A DNA stretch of 64,000 nucleotides, from the NCBI RefSeq assembly GCF_004923255.1, contig NZ_QYRT01000003.1, positions 116,628 to 180,627 on the forward strand, written 5' to 3'. The position numbers and the translations under genes are program-made. This document shows, piece after piece, positions 19,056 through 29,016 of the stretch. The notes under the pieces are model-generated. The model ran no database searches, was not told where the DNA came from, and worked only from the letters and a program-made list of their open reading frames with translations. The DNA is from Subtercola vilae (lineage in GTDB: Bacteria; Actinomycetota; Actinomycetes; Actinomycetales; Microbacteriaceae). Within the stretch, counting starts at the first letter, position 1. Every line of letters starts with the position of its first letter.

Positions 19056-21545
19056 ATGTTTGAGAGATTTACCGACCGTGCCCGTCGCGTCGTCGTTTTG
19101 GCCCAAGAAGAAGCCAAGATGCTCAACCACAACTACATCGGCACCGAGCACATCCTGCTCGGGCTCATTCACGAGGGCGAAGGTGTCGCTGCCAAGGCGC
19201 TCGAGTCACTCGGCATCTCGCTCGACGCCGTGCGCGAGCAGGTGCAGGACATCATCGGCCAGGGCCAGCAGCAGCCCACCGGTCACATTCCGTTCACGCC
19301 GCGTGCCAAGAAGGTGCTCGAGCTGTCGCTTCGCGAGGCCCTGCAGCTCGGTCACAACTACATCGGCACCGAGCACATCCTGCTCGGCCTCATTCGCGAG
19401 GGTGAAGGCGTCGCCGCCCAGGTTCTGGTCAAGCTCGGTGCTGACCTCAACCGTGTTCGCCAGCAGGTCATTCAGCTGCTGAGCGGGTACCAGGGCAAAG
19501 AGGCCGTCGCCGTGGGTGGCAACGACCAGGCGCCCGACAAGGGCTCGCAGATTCTCGACCAGTTCGGCCGCAACCTCACGCAGGCCGCGCGCGACAACAA
19601 ACTCGACCCGGTCATCGGGCGCGAGAAAGAGATCGAGCGCGTAATGCAGATCTTGTCGCGCCGGTCGAAGAACAATCCTGTTCTCATCGGTGAGCCCGGT
19701 GTCGGCAAGACCGCCGTCGTCGAGGGCCTCGCCCAGGCCATCGTTCGGGGCGACGTTCCCGAGACGCTGAAAGACAAGCAGCTCTACACGCTCGACCTCG
19801 GGTCGCTCATCGCGGGTTCACGCTACCGGGGCGACTTCGAAGAGCGCCTGAAGAAGGTCACGAAGGAGATCCGCACCCGCGGCGACATCATCACCTTCAT
19901 CGACGAGATCCACACGCTCGTCGGTGCCGGGGCTGCTGAGGGCGCAATAGACGCCGCGAGCATCCTGAAGCCGCTGTTGGCCCGCGGTGAACTGCAGACC
20001 ATCGGCGCGACCACGCTCGACGAGTACCGCAAGCACTTCGAGAAAGACGCTGCGCTCGAGCGCCGCTTCCAGCCCATTCAGGTCGCCGAGCCCACGCTGC
20101 CCCACACGATCAACATTCTGAAGGGGCTTCGCGACAAGTACGAGGCGTTCCACAAGGTGTCGATCACCGACGGTGCCATTGTCGCCGCAGCGAACCTCGC
20201 TGACCGGTACGTGGCCGACCGCTTCCTGCCAGACAAGGCCATCGACCTGATCGATGAGGCCGGCGCACGCCTTCGCCTGTCGATTCTGTCGGCGCCGCCG
20301 GAGCTTCGCGAGTTCGACGAGCGCATCGCACTCGTTCGTGGCCGCAAAGAGGCTGCGATCGAGGAACAAGACTTCGAGAAGGCCGCGTCTCTCCGCGACG
20401 AGGAGAAGAACCTGCTCGGTGAGCGTCTGCGGCTCGAGAAGAAGTGGAAGTCGGGCGACGTGAAGGCGTCGGGCATCGTCGACGAGGGGCTGATTGCCGA
20501 GGTTCTGGCGCAGGCCACGGGCATCCCGGTGTTCAAGCTCACCGAAGAAGAGTCGTCGCGACTCATGTTCATGGAGAAGGCGCTGCACGAGCGTGTCATC
20601 GGGCAAGAAGAGGCCATCGCGGCTCTGTCTCGCACGATTCGCCGCACGCGGTCGGGCCTCAAAGACCCCAAGCGCCCCTCGGGTTCGTTCATCTTCGCCG
20701 GCCCCACGGGTGTCGGCAAGACCGAGCTCGCGAAGGCGCTCGCCGAGTTCCTCTTCGACGACGAGAACGCCCTCATCTCGCTCGACATGAGCGAGTACGG
20801 CGAGAAGCACACCGTTTCTCGTCTGTTCGGTGCTCCTCCCGGATTCGTCGGCTTCGAAGAGGGCGGTCAGCTCACCGAGAAGGTGCGCCGCAAGCCCTTC
20901 AGCGTGGTGCTGTTCGACGAGATCGAGAAGGCTCACCCCGACATCTTCAACTCGCTGCTTCAGATTCTTGAAGAGGGCCGGCTGACCGATGGCCAGGGTC
21001 GTGTTGTCGACTTCAAGAACACGGTGATTATCATGACCACCAACCTCGGTACGAAAGACATCACCGGTTCGCCCATCGGCTTCCAGTCGCAGACGAACGT
21101 GTCGACGTCGTACGACCGCATGAAGGGCAAGGTGAACGAAGAGCTGAAGAAGCACTTCAAGCCCGAGTTCCTGAACCGCGTCGATGACACCATCGTGTTC
21201 CCGCAGCTGTCGAAAGAAGAGCTGCTGCAGATCGTCGACCTGTTCATCGGCCGCCTTCGCGACCGCCTGATGGATCGCGACCTGACCATCGAGCTGTCGC
21301 TGTCGAGCAAAGAGCGTCTCATCGAGGTCGGGTTCGACCCGTCACTCGGTGCTCGACCGCTTCGCCGCGCAATGCAGAACGAGGTCGAAGACCGACTCTC
21401 TGAGCGCATCCTGCTTGGTGAGCTGAACGCTGGCGATCACATCTACGTCGACTTCGTCGAGGGGGAGTTCACCTTCCTCACAACGTCGCCCGAGCCGCTT
21501 GCCGCCATCACGGCCGAGGGCGCGGTTGCGCCGGCGATCGACTAG
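19056..21545 (+). CDS. clpC: ATP-dependent Clp protease ATPase subunit ClpC
   Basis: ClpC is a hexameric AAA+ unfoldase that feeds ClpP and controls protein quality in actinobacteria. The 829-aa protein has two N-terminal Clp repeats (near [20 protein letters not shown] and the repeated [14 protein letters not shown]), Walker A GEPGVGKT in the first AAA domain, a UVR-like/middle region, Walker A GPTGVGKT in the second AAA domain, and a C-terminal domain. An AAGGAG site precedes the ATG. A perfect hairpin follows the gene. Confidence 0.96.
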   Translation: MFERFTDRARRVVVLAQEEAKMLNHNYIGTEHILLGLIHEGEGVAAKALESLGISLDAVREQVQDIIGQGQQQPTGHIPFTPRAKKVLELSLREALQLGHNYIGTEHILLGLIREGEGVAAQVLVKLGADLNRVRQQVIQLLSGYQGKEAVAVGGNDQAPDKGSQILDQFGRNLTQAARDNKLDPVIGREKEIERVMQILSRRSKNNPVLIGEPGVGKTAVVEGLAQAIVRGDVPETLKDKQLYTLDLGSLIAGSRYRGDFEERLKKVTKEIRTRGDIITFIDEIHTLVGAGAAEGAIDAASILKPLLARGELQTIGATTLDEYRKHFEKDAALERRFQPIQVAEPTLPHTINILKGLRDKYEAFHKVSITDGAIVAAANLADRYVADRFLPDKAIDLIDEAGARLRLSILSAPPELREFDERIALVRGRKEAAIEEQDFEKAASLRDEEKNLLGERLRLEKKWKSGDVKASGIVDEGLIAEVLAQATGIPVFKLTEEESSRLMFMEKALHERVIGQEEAIAALSRTIRRTRSGLKDPKRPSGSFIFAGPTGVGKTELAKALAEFLFDDENALISLDMSEYGEKHTVSRLFGAPPGFVGFEEGGQLTEKVRRKPFSVVLFDEIEKAHPDIFNSLLQILEEGRLTDGQGRVVDFKNTVIIMTTNLGTKDITGSPIGFQSQTNVSTSYDRMKGKVNEELKKHFKPEFLNRVDDTIVFPQLSKEELLQIVDLFIGRLRDRLMDRDLTIELSLSSKERLIEVGFDPSLGARPLRRAMQNEVEDRLSERILLGELNAGDHIYVDFVEGEFTFLTTSPEPLAAITAEGAVAPAID

Positions 21546-21599
21546 GCGCCAGCGCCAACTGCACCACCCCGCTTCACCAGCACCACCCCGATTCACCCG

Positions 21600-21633
21600 A
21601 AAGGGCCGGCCCCCTCACCGTTGCCGGCCCTTT
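21600..21633 (+). terminator. Hairpin terminator after clpC
   Basis: AAAGGGCCGGC (21600-21610) and GCCGGCCCTTT (21623-21633) form a perfect 11-bp stem with a 12-nt loop, about 55 bp after the clpC stop. Only a short T-run ends the stem, as is common in high-GC bacteria. Confidence 0.7.
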
Positions 21634-21718
21634 CGCCGTTCACCGCGGCGCCACGTCACCCGAAGCAGCCACGCGCAGTGGTTTTCGTGAAAACGGGCGG
21701 GGGCTGCAAGGATGGAGC

Positions 21719-22258
21719 ATGACCAACTCAGACGTGTCCGCCGTTCGCCCCGCACTCGGGCCGATCACGGTGCGACGCGCGCGTACGTCAGATGTGCCGT
21801 ACATCCAACGCCTCGCCGAACCACTCGTGCAGACCCGCGTGCTGCTCGGCAAAGACGCCGTGGTCTACTACGAGGCCGTGCAGGAGTTTCGTATCGGGGT
21901 CGACTCTGAGGGCACCCCCATCGGCTGCGGCGCGCTCCATGTCTTTTGGGAAGACCTGGGTGAGGTGCGCACGCTCGCCGTCGACCCGGCGTACCTCGGC
22001 AAGGGCGTCGGCCATGCCCTCCTCGAGTCGATCGAACGCGACGCTCGCGAGCTCGGGCTGTCGCGGCTGTTCTGCCTCACCTTCGAGGTCGCCTTCTTCG
22101 AACGCCACGACTTCGTGGCCTCGCCCCTGGCGTTGGTGGCTCCGGATGTCTATGCCGAACTCGTTCGCTCACCCGACGAGGGCGTGGCCGAGTTTCTCGA
22201 CCTCGCGCGCGTGAAGCCGAACACCCTCGGCAACACGCGCATGCTGAAGCACCTGTGA
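21719..22258 (+). CDS. Amino-acid N-acetyltransferase (ArgA-like GNAT)
   Basis: The 179-aa GNAT protein has the acetyl-CoA motif VDPAYLGKGVGHALLESI and the segment LFCLTFEVAFFERHDF, and it matches the stand-alone, short N-acetylglutamate synthases of actinobacteria (like mycobacterial ArgA) rather than the long kinase-fused type. That enzyme acetylates glutamate in the first step of arginine synthesis. No other arg gene is nearby, so the substrate is inferred from the family. Confidence 0.8.
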   Translation: MTNSDVSAVRPALGPITVRRARTSDVPYIQRLAEPLVQTRVLLGKDAVVYYEAVQEFRIGVDSEGTPIGCGALHVFWEDLGEVRTLAVDPAYLGKGVGHALLESIERDARELGLSRLFCLTFEVAFFERHDFVASPLALVAPDVYAELVRSPDEGVAEFLDLARVKPNTLGNTRMLKHL

Positions 22259-22343
22259 GCCGGAGTTGCATCGGGCTGCTCACGCCCACCCCACTTTTTT
22301 GCGTCGCCGGTCTCACGGGGGTCACCGGCCCCACTGCCCGCCG

Positions 22344-22829
22344 ATGAGCGGCTACGAGGTGTGCGTCTGCTACCTCATCCGGCAGCGAGCGGATGGCCGG
22401 CGCGAGGTTCTGCTCGGCGAGAAGCTCACCGGGCTCGGCATCGGCAAGGTCGTGGGGCCCGGCGGCAAGCTCGAGGCGGGCGAAAGCGCCCTAGACGCCA
22501 TCGTGCGCGAGGTGGCAGAGGAAACGGGCATCCGCATAGCCCCAGCAGACCTTCGGCAGGCCGGGTATCTGGTGTACGAGTTTCCGTACAAGCCGTCGTG
22601 GAGTCAGAATTCGACCGTTTTCGTGGCCGAGGTGTGGCAGGGCGAACCCCGGGCGAGTGTCGAACTTGCGCCCCGTTGGTTCGCCCTCGACGAGATTCCC
22701 TTCGAGGCGATGTGGCACGATGCGAGGTTCTGGCTGCCGCGGGTGCTTGCCGGCGAGACGGTTCGCGCACGCTTCTCGTTTCAGGCAGACAACGCGACGG
22801 TGGCCGAGACGAATCTGCCGCAGGCCTGA
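22344..22829 (+). CDS. Nudix hydrolase (MutT-like)
   Basis: The 161-aa protein contains a full Nudix box, GGKLEAGESALDAIVREVAEE followed by TGI in the protein (about residues 40-62), which holds the REVAEE metal-binding residues. Such enzymes remove oxidised nucleotides or cleave other nucleoside diphosphates; 8-oxo-dGTP hydrolysis is the common annotation. The ATG at 22344 (MSGYEVCVCYLI) is chosen since the preceding in-frame residues look non-coding. ptsI follows 52 bp downstream. Confidence 0.85.
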   Translation: MSGYEVCVCYLIRQRADGRREVLLGEKLTGLGIGKVVGPGGKLEAGESALDAIVREVAEETGIRIAPADLRQAGYLVYEFPYKPSWSQNSTVFVAEVWQGEPRASVELAPRWFALDEIPFEAMWHDARFWLPRVLAGETVRARFSFQADNATVAETNLPQA

Positions 22830-22881
22830 CCTCGGCGCCGCGTTAGTGTTGATGGAGTTGCCACTTCTAAGGAGCAAATCA

Positions 22882-24579
22882 ATGCTGTTACACGGTGTGG
22901 GCGTCGGTCGCGGTCTTGCGGTCGCTTCAACGCTCCGGATGCCCGAACCTCTCGCCGAGCCCACAGACGAGCCGAGCACGGCTGAACCTGAAGCAGAGCT
23001 CGCGCGCATCGAGGTCTCGCTCGCCGCCGTCGCTGCCGACCTTCTGGCACGCGGTGCTGCTGCCGGCGGAGAAGCCCAAGACGTGTTGAACGCCCAGTCG
23101 TTGATGGCAGAAGACCCCACCATTGTCGAAGACATCCAGACGCGCCTTGGCAGCGGTAAAACCGCTGATCGCGCCGTGTTCGAGGCGTTCGCTGGTTTTC
23201 GCGACCTGCTCGTTCAGATGGGTGGGTACATGGCCGAGCGGGCCGCCGACCTCGACGACGTTTCGCAGCGCATCATCGCACACCTCCGGGGCGTGCCGGC
23301 GCCGGGGGTGCCCGAGTCGGCGACCCCGTTCATCCTCGTCGCCCACGACCTCGCACCGGCCGACACGGCGCTGCTCGACCTCGCGAAGGTCGTCGGGCTG
23401 ATCACGCGCGAAGGTGGGCCTACCTCGCACACCGCGATTCTGGCGCGGTCGAAGTCGATCCCCGCCATCGTGGGTGTGAAGGGGGCCGAGAACCTGGCCG
23501 ACGGAACGCTCGTCGTGCTCGACGCGGGTGCCGGAACCGTTCTCACCGAGCCGGCCGACTCCGACGTCGAGCGCGCCACCGAGCGCATCGCCCAGCGCGC
23601 GGCCGAGGCTGCCGCGCCGCTACGGCCCGGGGCTCTGGCCGACGGAACCCTCGTGCCGCTCCTCGCCAACCTCGGGTCTGCCGAGGGCGCCGCTGAGGCA
23701 CTCGCGCTCGGGGCCGAAGGCGTTGGGCTCTTTCGCACCGAGTTTCTGTTTCTCGATTCCACTGAGGCGCCCTCGGTCGAGTCGCAGGTCACCCAATACG
23801 AAGCCATGTTGCGCGCGTTCGTCGGCAAGAAGGTTGTCGTTCGTGTGCTCGATGCCGGTGCCGACAAACCGCTGAGCTTTCTGAATGACGCGAAAGAGGA
23901 GAACCCGGCCCTCGGCCTCCGCGGCATTCGTGCCCTCCGCGCAGCCGAAGACATTCTGCGCGACCAGCTCCTCGCGCTCGCGACGGCCGAGGCGCGCGTC
24001 AATGGGCATCGCGACGACCTCGAGCCCGGCGAGAAGGTCGAACTGTGGGTCATGGCACCCATGGTGGCCGACGCCGACGACGCCGAATACTTCGTGTCAT
24101 TCGCGCGCGAACTCGGCATTCAGGTCGCCGGAGTCATGGCCGAGGTTCCCTCGTCGGCGCTCGTGGCCGACCAGATCTTCGACGTGGCCGACTTTGTGAG
24201 CATCGGTACGAACGACCTCACCCAGTACACGCTCGCGGCCGACCGGCTGCTCGGCTCCGTGGCGAACCTGCAAGACCCGTGGCACCCCGCGGTTCTGCGA
24301 CTCGTGGGCATGCTCGGCGAGGCCGGGCGTGTGGCCGGCAAGCCCGTCGGGGTGTGCGGCGAGGCCGCGGCCGACCCGCTGCTGGCCGTCGTGCTGGTGG
24401 GGCTCGGTGTGACAACACTCTCGATGACCCCGGCGGCCATCGCGGATGTTCGGGCCGAACTCGCCCGCCACACCCTCGCCGAGGCGCGCGAACTCGCCCG
24501 CGTCGCGGTGGCGGCCACCTCGGCTTCGCGTGCCCGCGCGGCCGTGACCGGGCTTTCGGCGGCGAACGCGATCGGCTGA
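22882..24579 (+). CDS. ptsI: Phosphoenolpyruvate-protein phosphotransferase (PTS enzyme I)
   Basis: Enzyme I takes phosphate from PEP and passes it to HPr to drive PTS sugar uptake. The 565-aa protein has the phosphohistidine site GGPTSHTAILARS with His183, the FRTEFLF region of the PEP-binding barrel, and SIGTNDLTQYTLAADR. A TAAGGAG site lies eight bases before the ATG. No HPr or sugar-specific EII gene is in the window. A GC-rich tandem repeat begins directly after the stop codon. Confidence 0.95.
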   Translation: MLLHGVGVGRGLAVASTLRMPEPLAEPTDEPSTAEPEAELARIEVSLAAVAADLLARGAAAGGEAQDVLNAQSLMAEDPTIVEDIQTRLGSGKTADRAVFEAFAGFRDLLVQMGGYMAERAADLDDVSQRIIAHLRGVPAPGVPESATPFILVAHDLAPADTALLDLAKVVGLITREGGPTSHTAILARSKSIPAIVGVKGAENLADGTLVVLDAGAGTVLTEPADSDVERATERIAQRAAEAAAPLRPGALADGTLVPLLANLGSAEGAAEALALGAEGVGLFRTEFLFLDSTEAPSVESQVTQYEAMLRAFVGKKVVVRVLDAGADKPLSFLNDAKEENPALGLRGIRALRAAEDILRDQLLALATAEARVNGHRDDLEPGEKVELWVMAPMVADADDAEYFVSFARELGIQVAGVMAEVPSSALVADQIFDVADFVSIGTNDLTQYTLAADRLLGSVANLQDPWHPAVLRLVGMLGEAGRVAGKPVGVCGEAAADPLLAVVLVGLGVTTLSMTPAAIADVRAELARHTLAEARELARVAVAATSASRARAAVTGLSAANAIG

Positions 24580-24580
24580 G

Positions 24581-24660
24581 GCGCGCCCGCGCGCCCTCTC
24601 GCCCGCCCGCGCGCCCTCTCGCCCGCCCGCGCGCCCTCTCGCCCGCCCGCGCGCCCGCAC
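24581..24660. repeat. GC-only 20-bp tandem repeat after ptsI
   Basis: A 20-bp unit (GCCCGCCCGCGCGCCCTCTC) is repeated: 24601-24620 and 24621-24640 are identical, 24581-24600 differs at its start, and 24641-24660 diverges at its end. It begins one base after the ptsI stop. No gene reads through it convincingly. Confidence 0.9.
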
Positions 24661-24805
24661 GCGCCGTTGCGTGCGCTGCTCGTGCTGCTTGCATTGCGTG
24701 CGTCGCTTGCTCCAGGCTGGGAATCTGCCCACCGTGGCGGGCCACGCCGAGCGCCGGCGGCGAGCCCCGCCCGCGCACCTCTGCAGCGATCGGTAACCTT
24801 GCAGA

Positions 24806-25534
24806 ATGTCTATGCCGGGGCATCCGCCCGCCCGCCGCCGCCCTTCGGCGAAGGTGTATCGCCGGCGCCGCCTGGTTGCACTGGTGGGCGTCATCATCGT
24901 GATCGTGGCGGTGGTGCTGATCATCCGCGCGGTCGCCAGTGGCGCGACGAGCCCGACGGCCGCCCCCGGCAGCACGGCGGCTGCGGGTGCGTCGGATGCC
25001 CCGCAGCAGGGCCCCGCAGCATCCACGTCGGCCACCCCTGCACCCGCTGACCCGCCCGCCACCGCTGCCGCGCCAGACCCGGCCGCGACCCCCGCTGCTC
25101 CCGCCGCCACGTCGACTGCCGATGGATCGGCTGCCTGCGCCGCCGGCAACATCACCGTGACCGCCGTCACCGACTCGAACAGCTACTCCGCCGGATCGCA
25201 GCCCAAACTGTCGTTCACCATCGTCAACACCGGCGCCGACCCCTGCACCATCAACGCCGGAACCTCGAAGCAGATCTACACCATCACCAGCGGAACCGAG
25301 GTCTACTGGAAGTCGACCGACTGCCAGACCGACGCATCCGACACCGCCGCCATGCTCGCACCCGGCCAAACGGTGAGCTCAACCCCGTTCGCCTGGAACC
25401 GCGCCCGCTCCTCGCCCAGCACATGCGGCGCCTCGGCGCCGGCCTCCGTTCCCGCGGGTGGCGCGTCGTACCACCTCACCGTCTCGGTCGACGGCATCGC
25501 CTCCGCGGCCTCAGCCCAGTTCCTCCTCTACTGA
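24806..25534 (+). CDS. Membrane-anchored extracellular protein, DUF4232-like
   Basis: The 242-aa protein has a short Arg-rich cytoplasmic start, one membrane helix (about residues 23-43, LVALVGVIIVIVAVVLIIRA), a long Ala/Pro/Thr linker (about 45-105) and a globular extracellular domain with four cysteines likely to form disulfides (CAAGNITVTAV; DPCTI; DCQT; STCGA). It lacks a lipobox. The domain resembles DUF4232-type immunoglobulin-like modules of actinobacteria. Role unknown; the linker suggests placement across the cell wall. Confidence 0.75.
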   Translation: MSMPGHPPARRRPSAKVYRRRRLVALVGVIIVIVAVVLIIRAVASGATSPTAAPGSTAAAGASDAPQQGPAASTSATPAPADPPATAAAPDPAATPAAPAATSTADGSAACAAGNITVTAVTDSNSYSAGSQPKLSFTIVNTGADPCTINAGTSKQIYTITSGTEVYWKSTDCQTDASDTAAMLAPGQTVSSTPFAWNRARSSPSTCGASAPASVPAGGASYHLTVSVDGIASAASAQFLLY

Positions 25535-25664
25535 CCCTCTCGGGGCATCGAGTTTCCCCACTTCGTCGCCTCGGCTGGCCTTTGTCGACGTTCTGGGGAA
25601 AGTCGACGCCGGGGAAGCCTGACGCGGCAGCCCGCGCGTAATGTTGGCGGGTTAGGATCGGCTT

Positions 25665-27464
25665 ATGCTGACCCGCGCCCGAACGTCGCCCGGTCTCGAG
25701 GTTCGCACGCGCGAAGGCGTCGTACGTGGGGTGCGTGAGCGCGGCATCGAAGCGTGGCGCGGAATTCCGTTCGCAGCCCCACCCGTCGGAGCCCTGCGGT
25801 TTCGCGGCCCCAGGCAGCCCGAACCTTTCACGGGCATCCGGGATGCCAGCCGATTCGGGGCGGTGTCGGCCCAGTCGCGGGAGGGCAACTTCATCGGCGC
25901 CGCGAAGAACGCGCCGATGGGCGAAGACTGCCTGACCCTCAACATCGTGCGCCCGGCCCGGCCAGCTGCCGACACGGTTTCGATGCGCCCGAACGCGGCG
26001 CCGGATGCCGCACCGCTGCTGCCCGTCATGGTGTTCATTCACGGCGGGGCGTACAGCGTTGGCTCCTCGTCGGAGGTGCCGCGCAACGGCGACACCCTCG
26101 CTCGCGACGGAAACGTGGTCTACGTCAGCATCAACTACCGCCTCGGAGCCCTCGGCTTTCTCGACTTCACCGGGTACTCGACGCCCGAGCGCCCGATCGA
26201 GAACAACCTCGGTCTGAAGGACTGCGTAGCGGCGCTCGAGTGGATCCAGGCGAACATCCGCGAGTTCGGGGGCGACCCTCTGCGCGTAACGCTGTTCGGG
26301 GAGTCGGCCGGGGCGAACGCGGTGACGACGCTCATGACCGTGCCGCGGGCATCCGGACTCTTCGCCCGCGCCATCGCCCAGAGCTCACCCACGAATGCGG
26401 TCTACCCACCCGACCTCACCCGCGAGTGGGGCGCACAGTTCGTCGAACTGCTGAGCTCGCGCATCGCCAACGACAGCGTCGAGAACACCACGGCCGAAGA
26501 CGCGGGCGAAATGCTGGTCACGGCCGACTGGCGAGACCTCGTGCGGGCGACAGATGCTCTCACCACGAGGGCCCCTGACTCCGACCCCGGAACCATCGCC
26601 CTCTGCCCCGTCATCGACGGGGACTTTCTGCCCGAGCGCCCCCTCGATGCGTTCAAAGCCGGGCGTGCGCATCCGATTCCGCTCATCATCGGCACAAACG
26701 ATCGCGAAGGAGCTCTCTTCACCGGGCGCCTCGACATCCTTGCGACGACACCCCAGCGCATCCGCGCCATCTTCGCGAAGACGAAAAAGAAGGCGCGCAA
26801 GGCGATCAAGGCCGAGTACCCGGGCCTGCCGGCCAAGCGCCCTGCCGCCGATTTCGGCGGAGACTACGCGTTCTGGTACCCCACGGTGAAGGTAGCCGAA
26901 CGGCATTCGCGCTTCGCCCCCGTGTACTTCTATCGCTTCGACCTCGCCCCACGGCTCGTGCGGCTCGCCGGGTTCGACGCCACGCACGGCCTCGAACTCT
27001 TCGCGGTGTTCGACCGTCTCGGCTCTCCCTTCGGGCACACGATGACCCTTCTCGGAGGCCGCCGCCCGTTCCTTCGCGCCGGCGCCCGCATGCGGCGCTA
27101 CTGGTCGTCGTTCGCCTACACCGGGGTTCCGGATGCCCGCCTCCCCGACTCCGCACGAGAACCGGCATCCGCTCCCGTGCCGACCCTCGCAGCCGACCTG
27201 TCACCCGCGTCCAACCTGCCGCATGTTCGCGCCTCGGTGCCCCGAACGCGTCGTACCACCCGCGCTCTCGATCAGTCCCGCGTTCTCGACCAGTCCCGCG
27301 CTCCCCACCAGTCCCGCGCTCTCGACCAGTCCCGCGCTCTCGTGTGGCCCCGCTATGACGAAGCGCGCCGCCGCACCCTCATCATCGACAGCGATGACCG
27401 TATCGAGTCAGACCCACGCCGTTCTCGTCGTCTCGCCTGGCTGGCGTTCGTTCCGCACGTGTGA
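25665..27464 (+). CDS. Type B carboxylesterase
   Basis: The 599-aa alpha/beta-hydrolase has the oxyanion-hole motif FIHGGAYSVGSSSE and the nucleophile elbow FGESAGAN with Ser214; the EDCLTLNI signature of type B carboxylesterases is also present. No signal peptide is seen, so it is probably cytosolic. The C-terminal 80 residues are odd: a six-residue unit RALDQS is repeated about four times, encoded by an 18-bp tandem repeat, followed by a basic tail. The tail probably lies outside the catalytic fold. The substrate is unknown. Confidence 0.9.
   Translation: MLTRARTSPGLEVRTREGVVRGVRERGIEAWRGIPFAAPPVGALRFRGPRQPEPFTGIRDASRFGAVSAQSREGNFIGAAKNAPMGEDCLTLNIVRPARPAADTVSMRPNAAPDAAPLLPVMVFIHGGAYSVGSSSEVPRNGDTLARDGNVVYVSINYRLGALGFLDFTGYSTPERPIENNLGLKDCVAALEWIQANIREFGGDPLRVTLFGESAGANAVTTLMTVPRASGLFARAIAQSSPTNAVYPPDLTREWGAQFVELLSSRIANDSVENTTAEDAGEMLVTADWRDLVRATDALTTRAPDSDPGTIALCPVIDGDFLPERPLDAFKAGRAHPIPLIIGTNDREGALFTGRLDILATTPQRIRAIFAKTKKKARKAIKAEYPGLPAKRPAADFGGDYAFWYPTVKVAERHSRFAPVYFYRFDLAPRLVRLAGFDATHGLELFAVFDRLGSPFGHTMTLLGGRRPFLRAGARMRRYWSSFAYTGVPDARLPDSAREPASAPVPTLAADLSPASNLPHVRASVPRTRRTTRALDQSRVLDQSRAPHQSRALDQSRALVWPRYDEARRRTLIIDSDDRIESDPRRSRRLAWLAFVPHV
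27261..27340. repeat. 18-bp tandem repeat inside the carboxylesterase gene
   Basis: Four copies of an 18-bp unit close to CGCGCTCTCGACCAGTCC run from 27261 to 27332, with a partial fifth to 27340. The unit length keeps the frame and encodes R-A-L-D-Q-S. Copy number is likely to vary between strains. Confidence 0.9.
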
Positions 27465-27473
27465 CACCTTCAG

Positions 27474-27522
27474 CTGTCGCTGTCGCTGTCGCTGTCGCTG
27501 TCGGCTGTCGTTGTCGTTGTCG
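27474..27522. repeat. CTGTCG hexanucleotide repeat between the esterase and radA
   Basis: CTGTCG occurs five times without a break (27474-27503), then in three more, partly changed copies to 27522. It fills most of the 72-bp gap between the convergent esterase and radA genes. Confidence 0.9.
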
Positions 27523-27536
27523 CGGCTGCTGTTGCT

Positions 27537-28916
27537 TCACTTCCTGTCGCGGCCGCCCCCAGACTCCACACCCGCCGGCCCGCCCGAGCGAGCACCATTG
27601 AACGCCCGGGCGAATGCCGCGCGAATGGCTGTCTCGCCCGGACCGACCAGGTTGGTGAAGCCGAGCCGCTTGGCCTCGGTGGCGCGGAGGGCGCTCGAGG
27701 TGACGGGCCGCACCTCGCCCGCGAGGCTGATCTCGCCGAACGCGACGAAATTGTGCGGCAGCGCGAGGTCGCTCGCGGCGGAGGCAATGGCGAGCGCGAT
27801 GGCCAGGTCGGCCGCCGGTTCGGTGAGCTTCACCCCGCCGACGGTCGACACGTACACGTCTTTGTCGCTCAGTCTGACCTTCATGCGACGCTCGAGAACC
27901 GCGAGGAGCATCGACACGCGCGAGGAGTCGACCCCGTTCGTGACCCGGCGCGGGTTCGGCGCGGTGGTGCCGACGACGAGAGCCTGAACCTCGACGGGCA
28001 GCGCGCGGCGCCCTTCGAGAGCGACCGTGACACAGGTACCGCTCACGGCCTCGCTGCCCCGGCTGAGAAACAGACCGCTCGGGTCGGGTACTTCGCGAAT
28101 ACCTTCGCCCGTCATCTCGAAGCAGCCCACCTCGTCGGTGGGACCGAACCTGTTCTTCAGCGTACGAACAAAACGCAACGACGTCTGCCGGTCGCCTTCG
28201 AACTGGCACACGACGTCGACGAGGTGCTCGAGCACACGGGGGCCGGCAATAGACCCGTCTTTGGTGACGTGCCCGACGAGCAGCACCGGCAGCGAGCGCT
28301 CTTTCGCCACCCGAATGAGAGCCGACGCGACGGCCCGCACCTGCGTGGGGCCGCCAGCCGAGCCCTCGATGGTGGAGCTGCTGACAGTCTGAACCGAATC
28401 AACGATGACGAGGTGCGGCATGACCGCGTCGATCTGGCCGAGAATCGTGGCCAGGTCGGTCTCGGCGGCGAGCATGAGGGTGGGGGAGAGAGAACCGGTT
28501 CGTTCGGCCCGCATCTTGATCTGACCGACCGACTCTTCGGCGCTGACGTAGAGCACGCGGAGGTGCTCCTGGGCCGCTCGCGCCGCAACCTCGAGTAGCA
28601 GCGTCGATTTGCCGACGCCCGGCTCACCCGACAGCAGAATGGCGACGCCGGGCACCAGGCCGCCACCCAGCACACGGTCGAACTCGGTGATACCGGTGGC
28701 CCAGTGGGTGGCCGCGTCGGTCTCGATCTCGGTGATGGGGCGGGCGATGCGGCCCTCTTCGAGGTTGACCGCGCGCACCTGGCCGTGCAGCCCAGTGGTC
28801 TCGGCCGCAGAGACGACCGTGCCCCACGACTGGCACTCACCACAGCGGCCGGCCCACCGCAGGGTGGTCCAGCCGCATTCGGTGCACTTGAAGTTGCTGA
28901 GGGGCTTGGTTGGCAT
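27537..28916 (-). CDS. radA: DNA repair protein RadA
   Basis: RadA is a RecA-like helicase that helps branch migration in recombination. The 459-aa protein has the N-terminal C4 zinc finger (C11, C14, C25, C28), Walker A GEPGVGKST at 97-105, the RadA-specific KNRFG motif, and a C-terminal Lon-like domain (VGGVKLTEPAADLAIALAIAS). All key motifs are intact. It stands alone on the minus strand between convergent and divergent neighbours. Confidence 0.96.
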   Translation of the reverse strand: MPTKPLSNFKCTECGWTTLRWAGRCGECQSWGTVVSAAETTGLHGQVRAVNLEEGRIARPITEIETDAATHWATGITEFDRVLGGGLVPGVAILLSGEPGVGKSTLLLEVAARAAQEHLRVLYVSAEESVGQIKMRAERTGSLSPTLMLAAETDLATILGQIDAVMPHLVIVDSVQTVSSSTIEGSAGGPTQVRAVASALIRVAKERSLPVLLVGHVTKDGSIAGPRVLEHLVDVVCQFEGDRQTSLRFVRTLKNRFGPTDEVGCFEMTGEGIREVPDPSGLFLSRGSEAVSGTCVTVALEGRRALPVEVQALVVGTTAPNPRRVTNGVDSSRVSMLLAVLERRMKVRLSDKDVYVSTVGGVKLTEPAADLAIALAIASAASDLALPHNFVAFGEISLAGEVRPVTSSALRATEAKRLGFTNLVGPGETAIRAAFARAFNGARSGGPAGVESGGGRDRK

Positions 28917-29016
28917 GACTCAACGATAGGCGGGCCCACCGACAGTGCCGGAACCCGCGCCCCCCACTGTGGAGAGCTCGGGCATCCGGAGCCGTGTGAG
29001 CGAGTGGAGCGGCCTG

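Noticed and set aside
24581..24660. Possible CRISPR array
   Set aside because: The 20-bp units are directly adjacent without spacers and no cas gene is near; it is a simple tandem repeat.
27474..27522. CTGTCG array as a regulatory site cluster
   Set aside because: It lies between two converging 3' ends and is a perfect hexanucleotide repeat, better explained by replication slippage.
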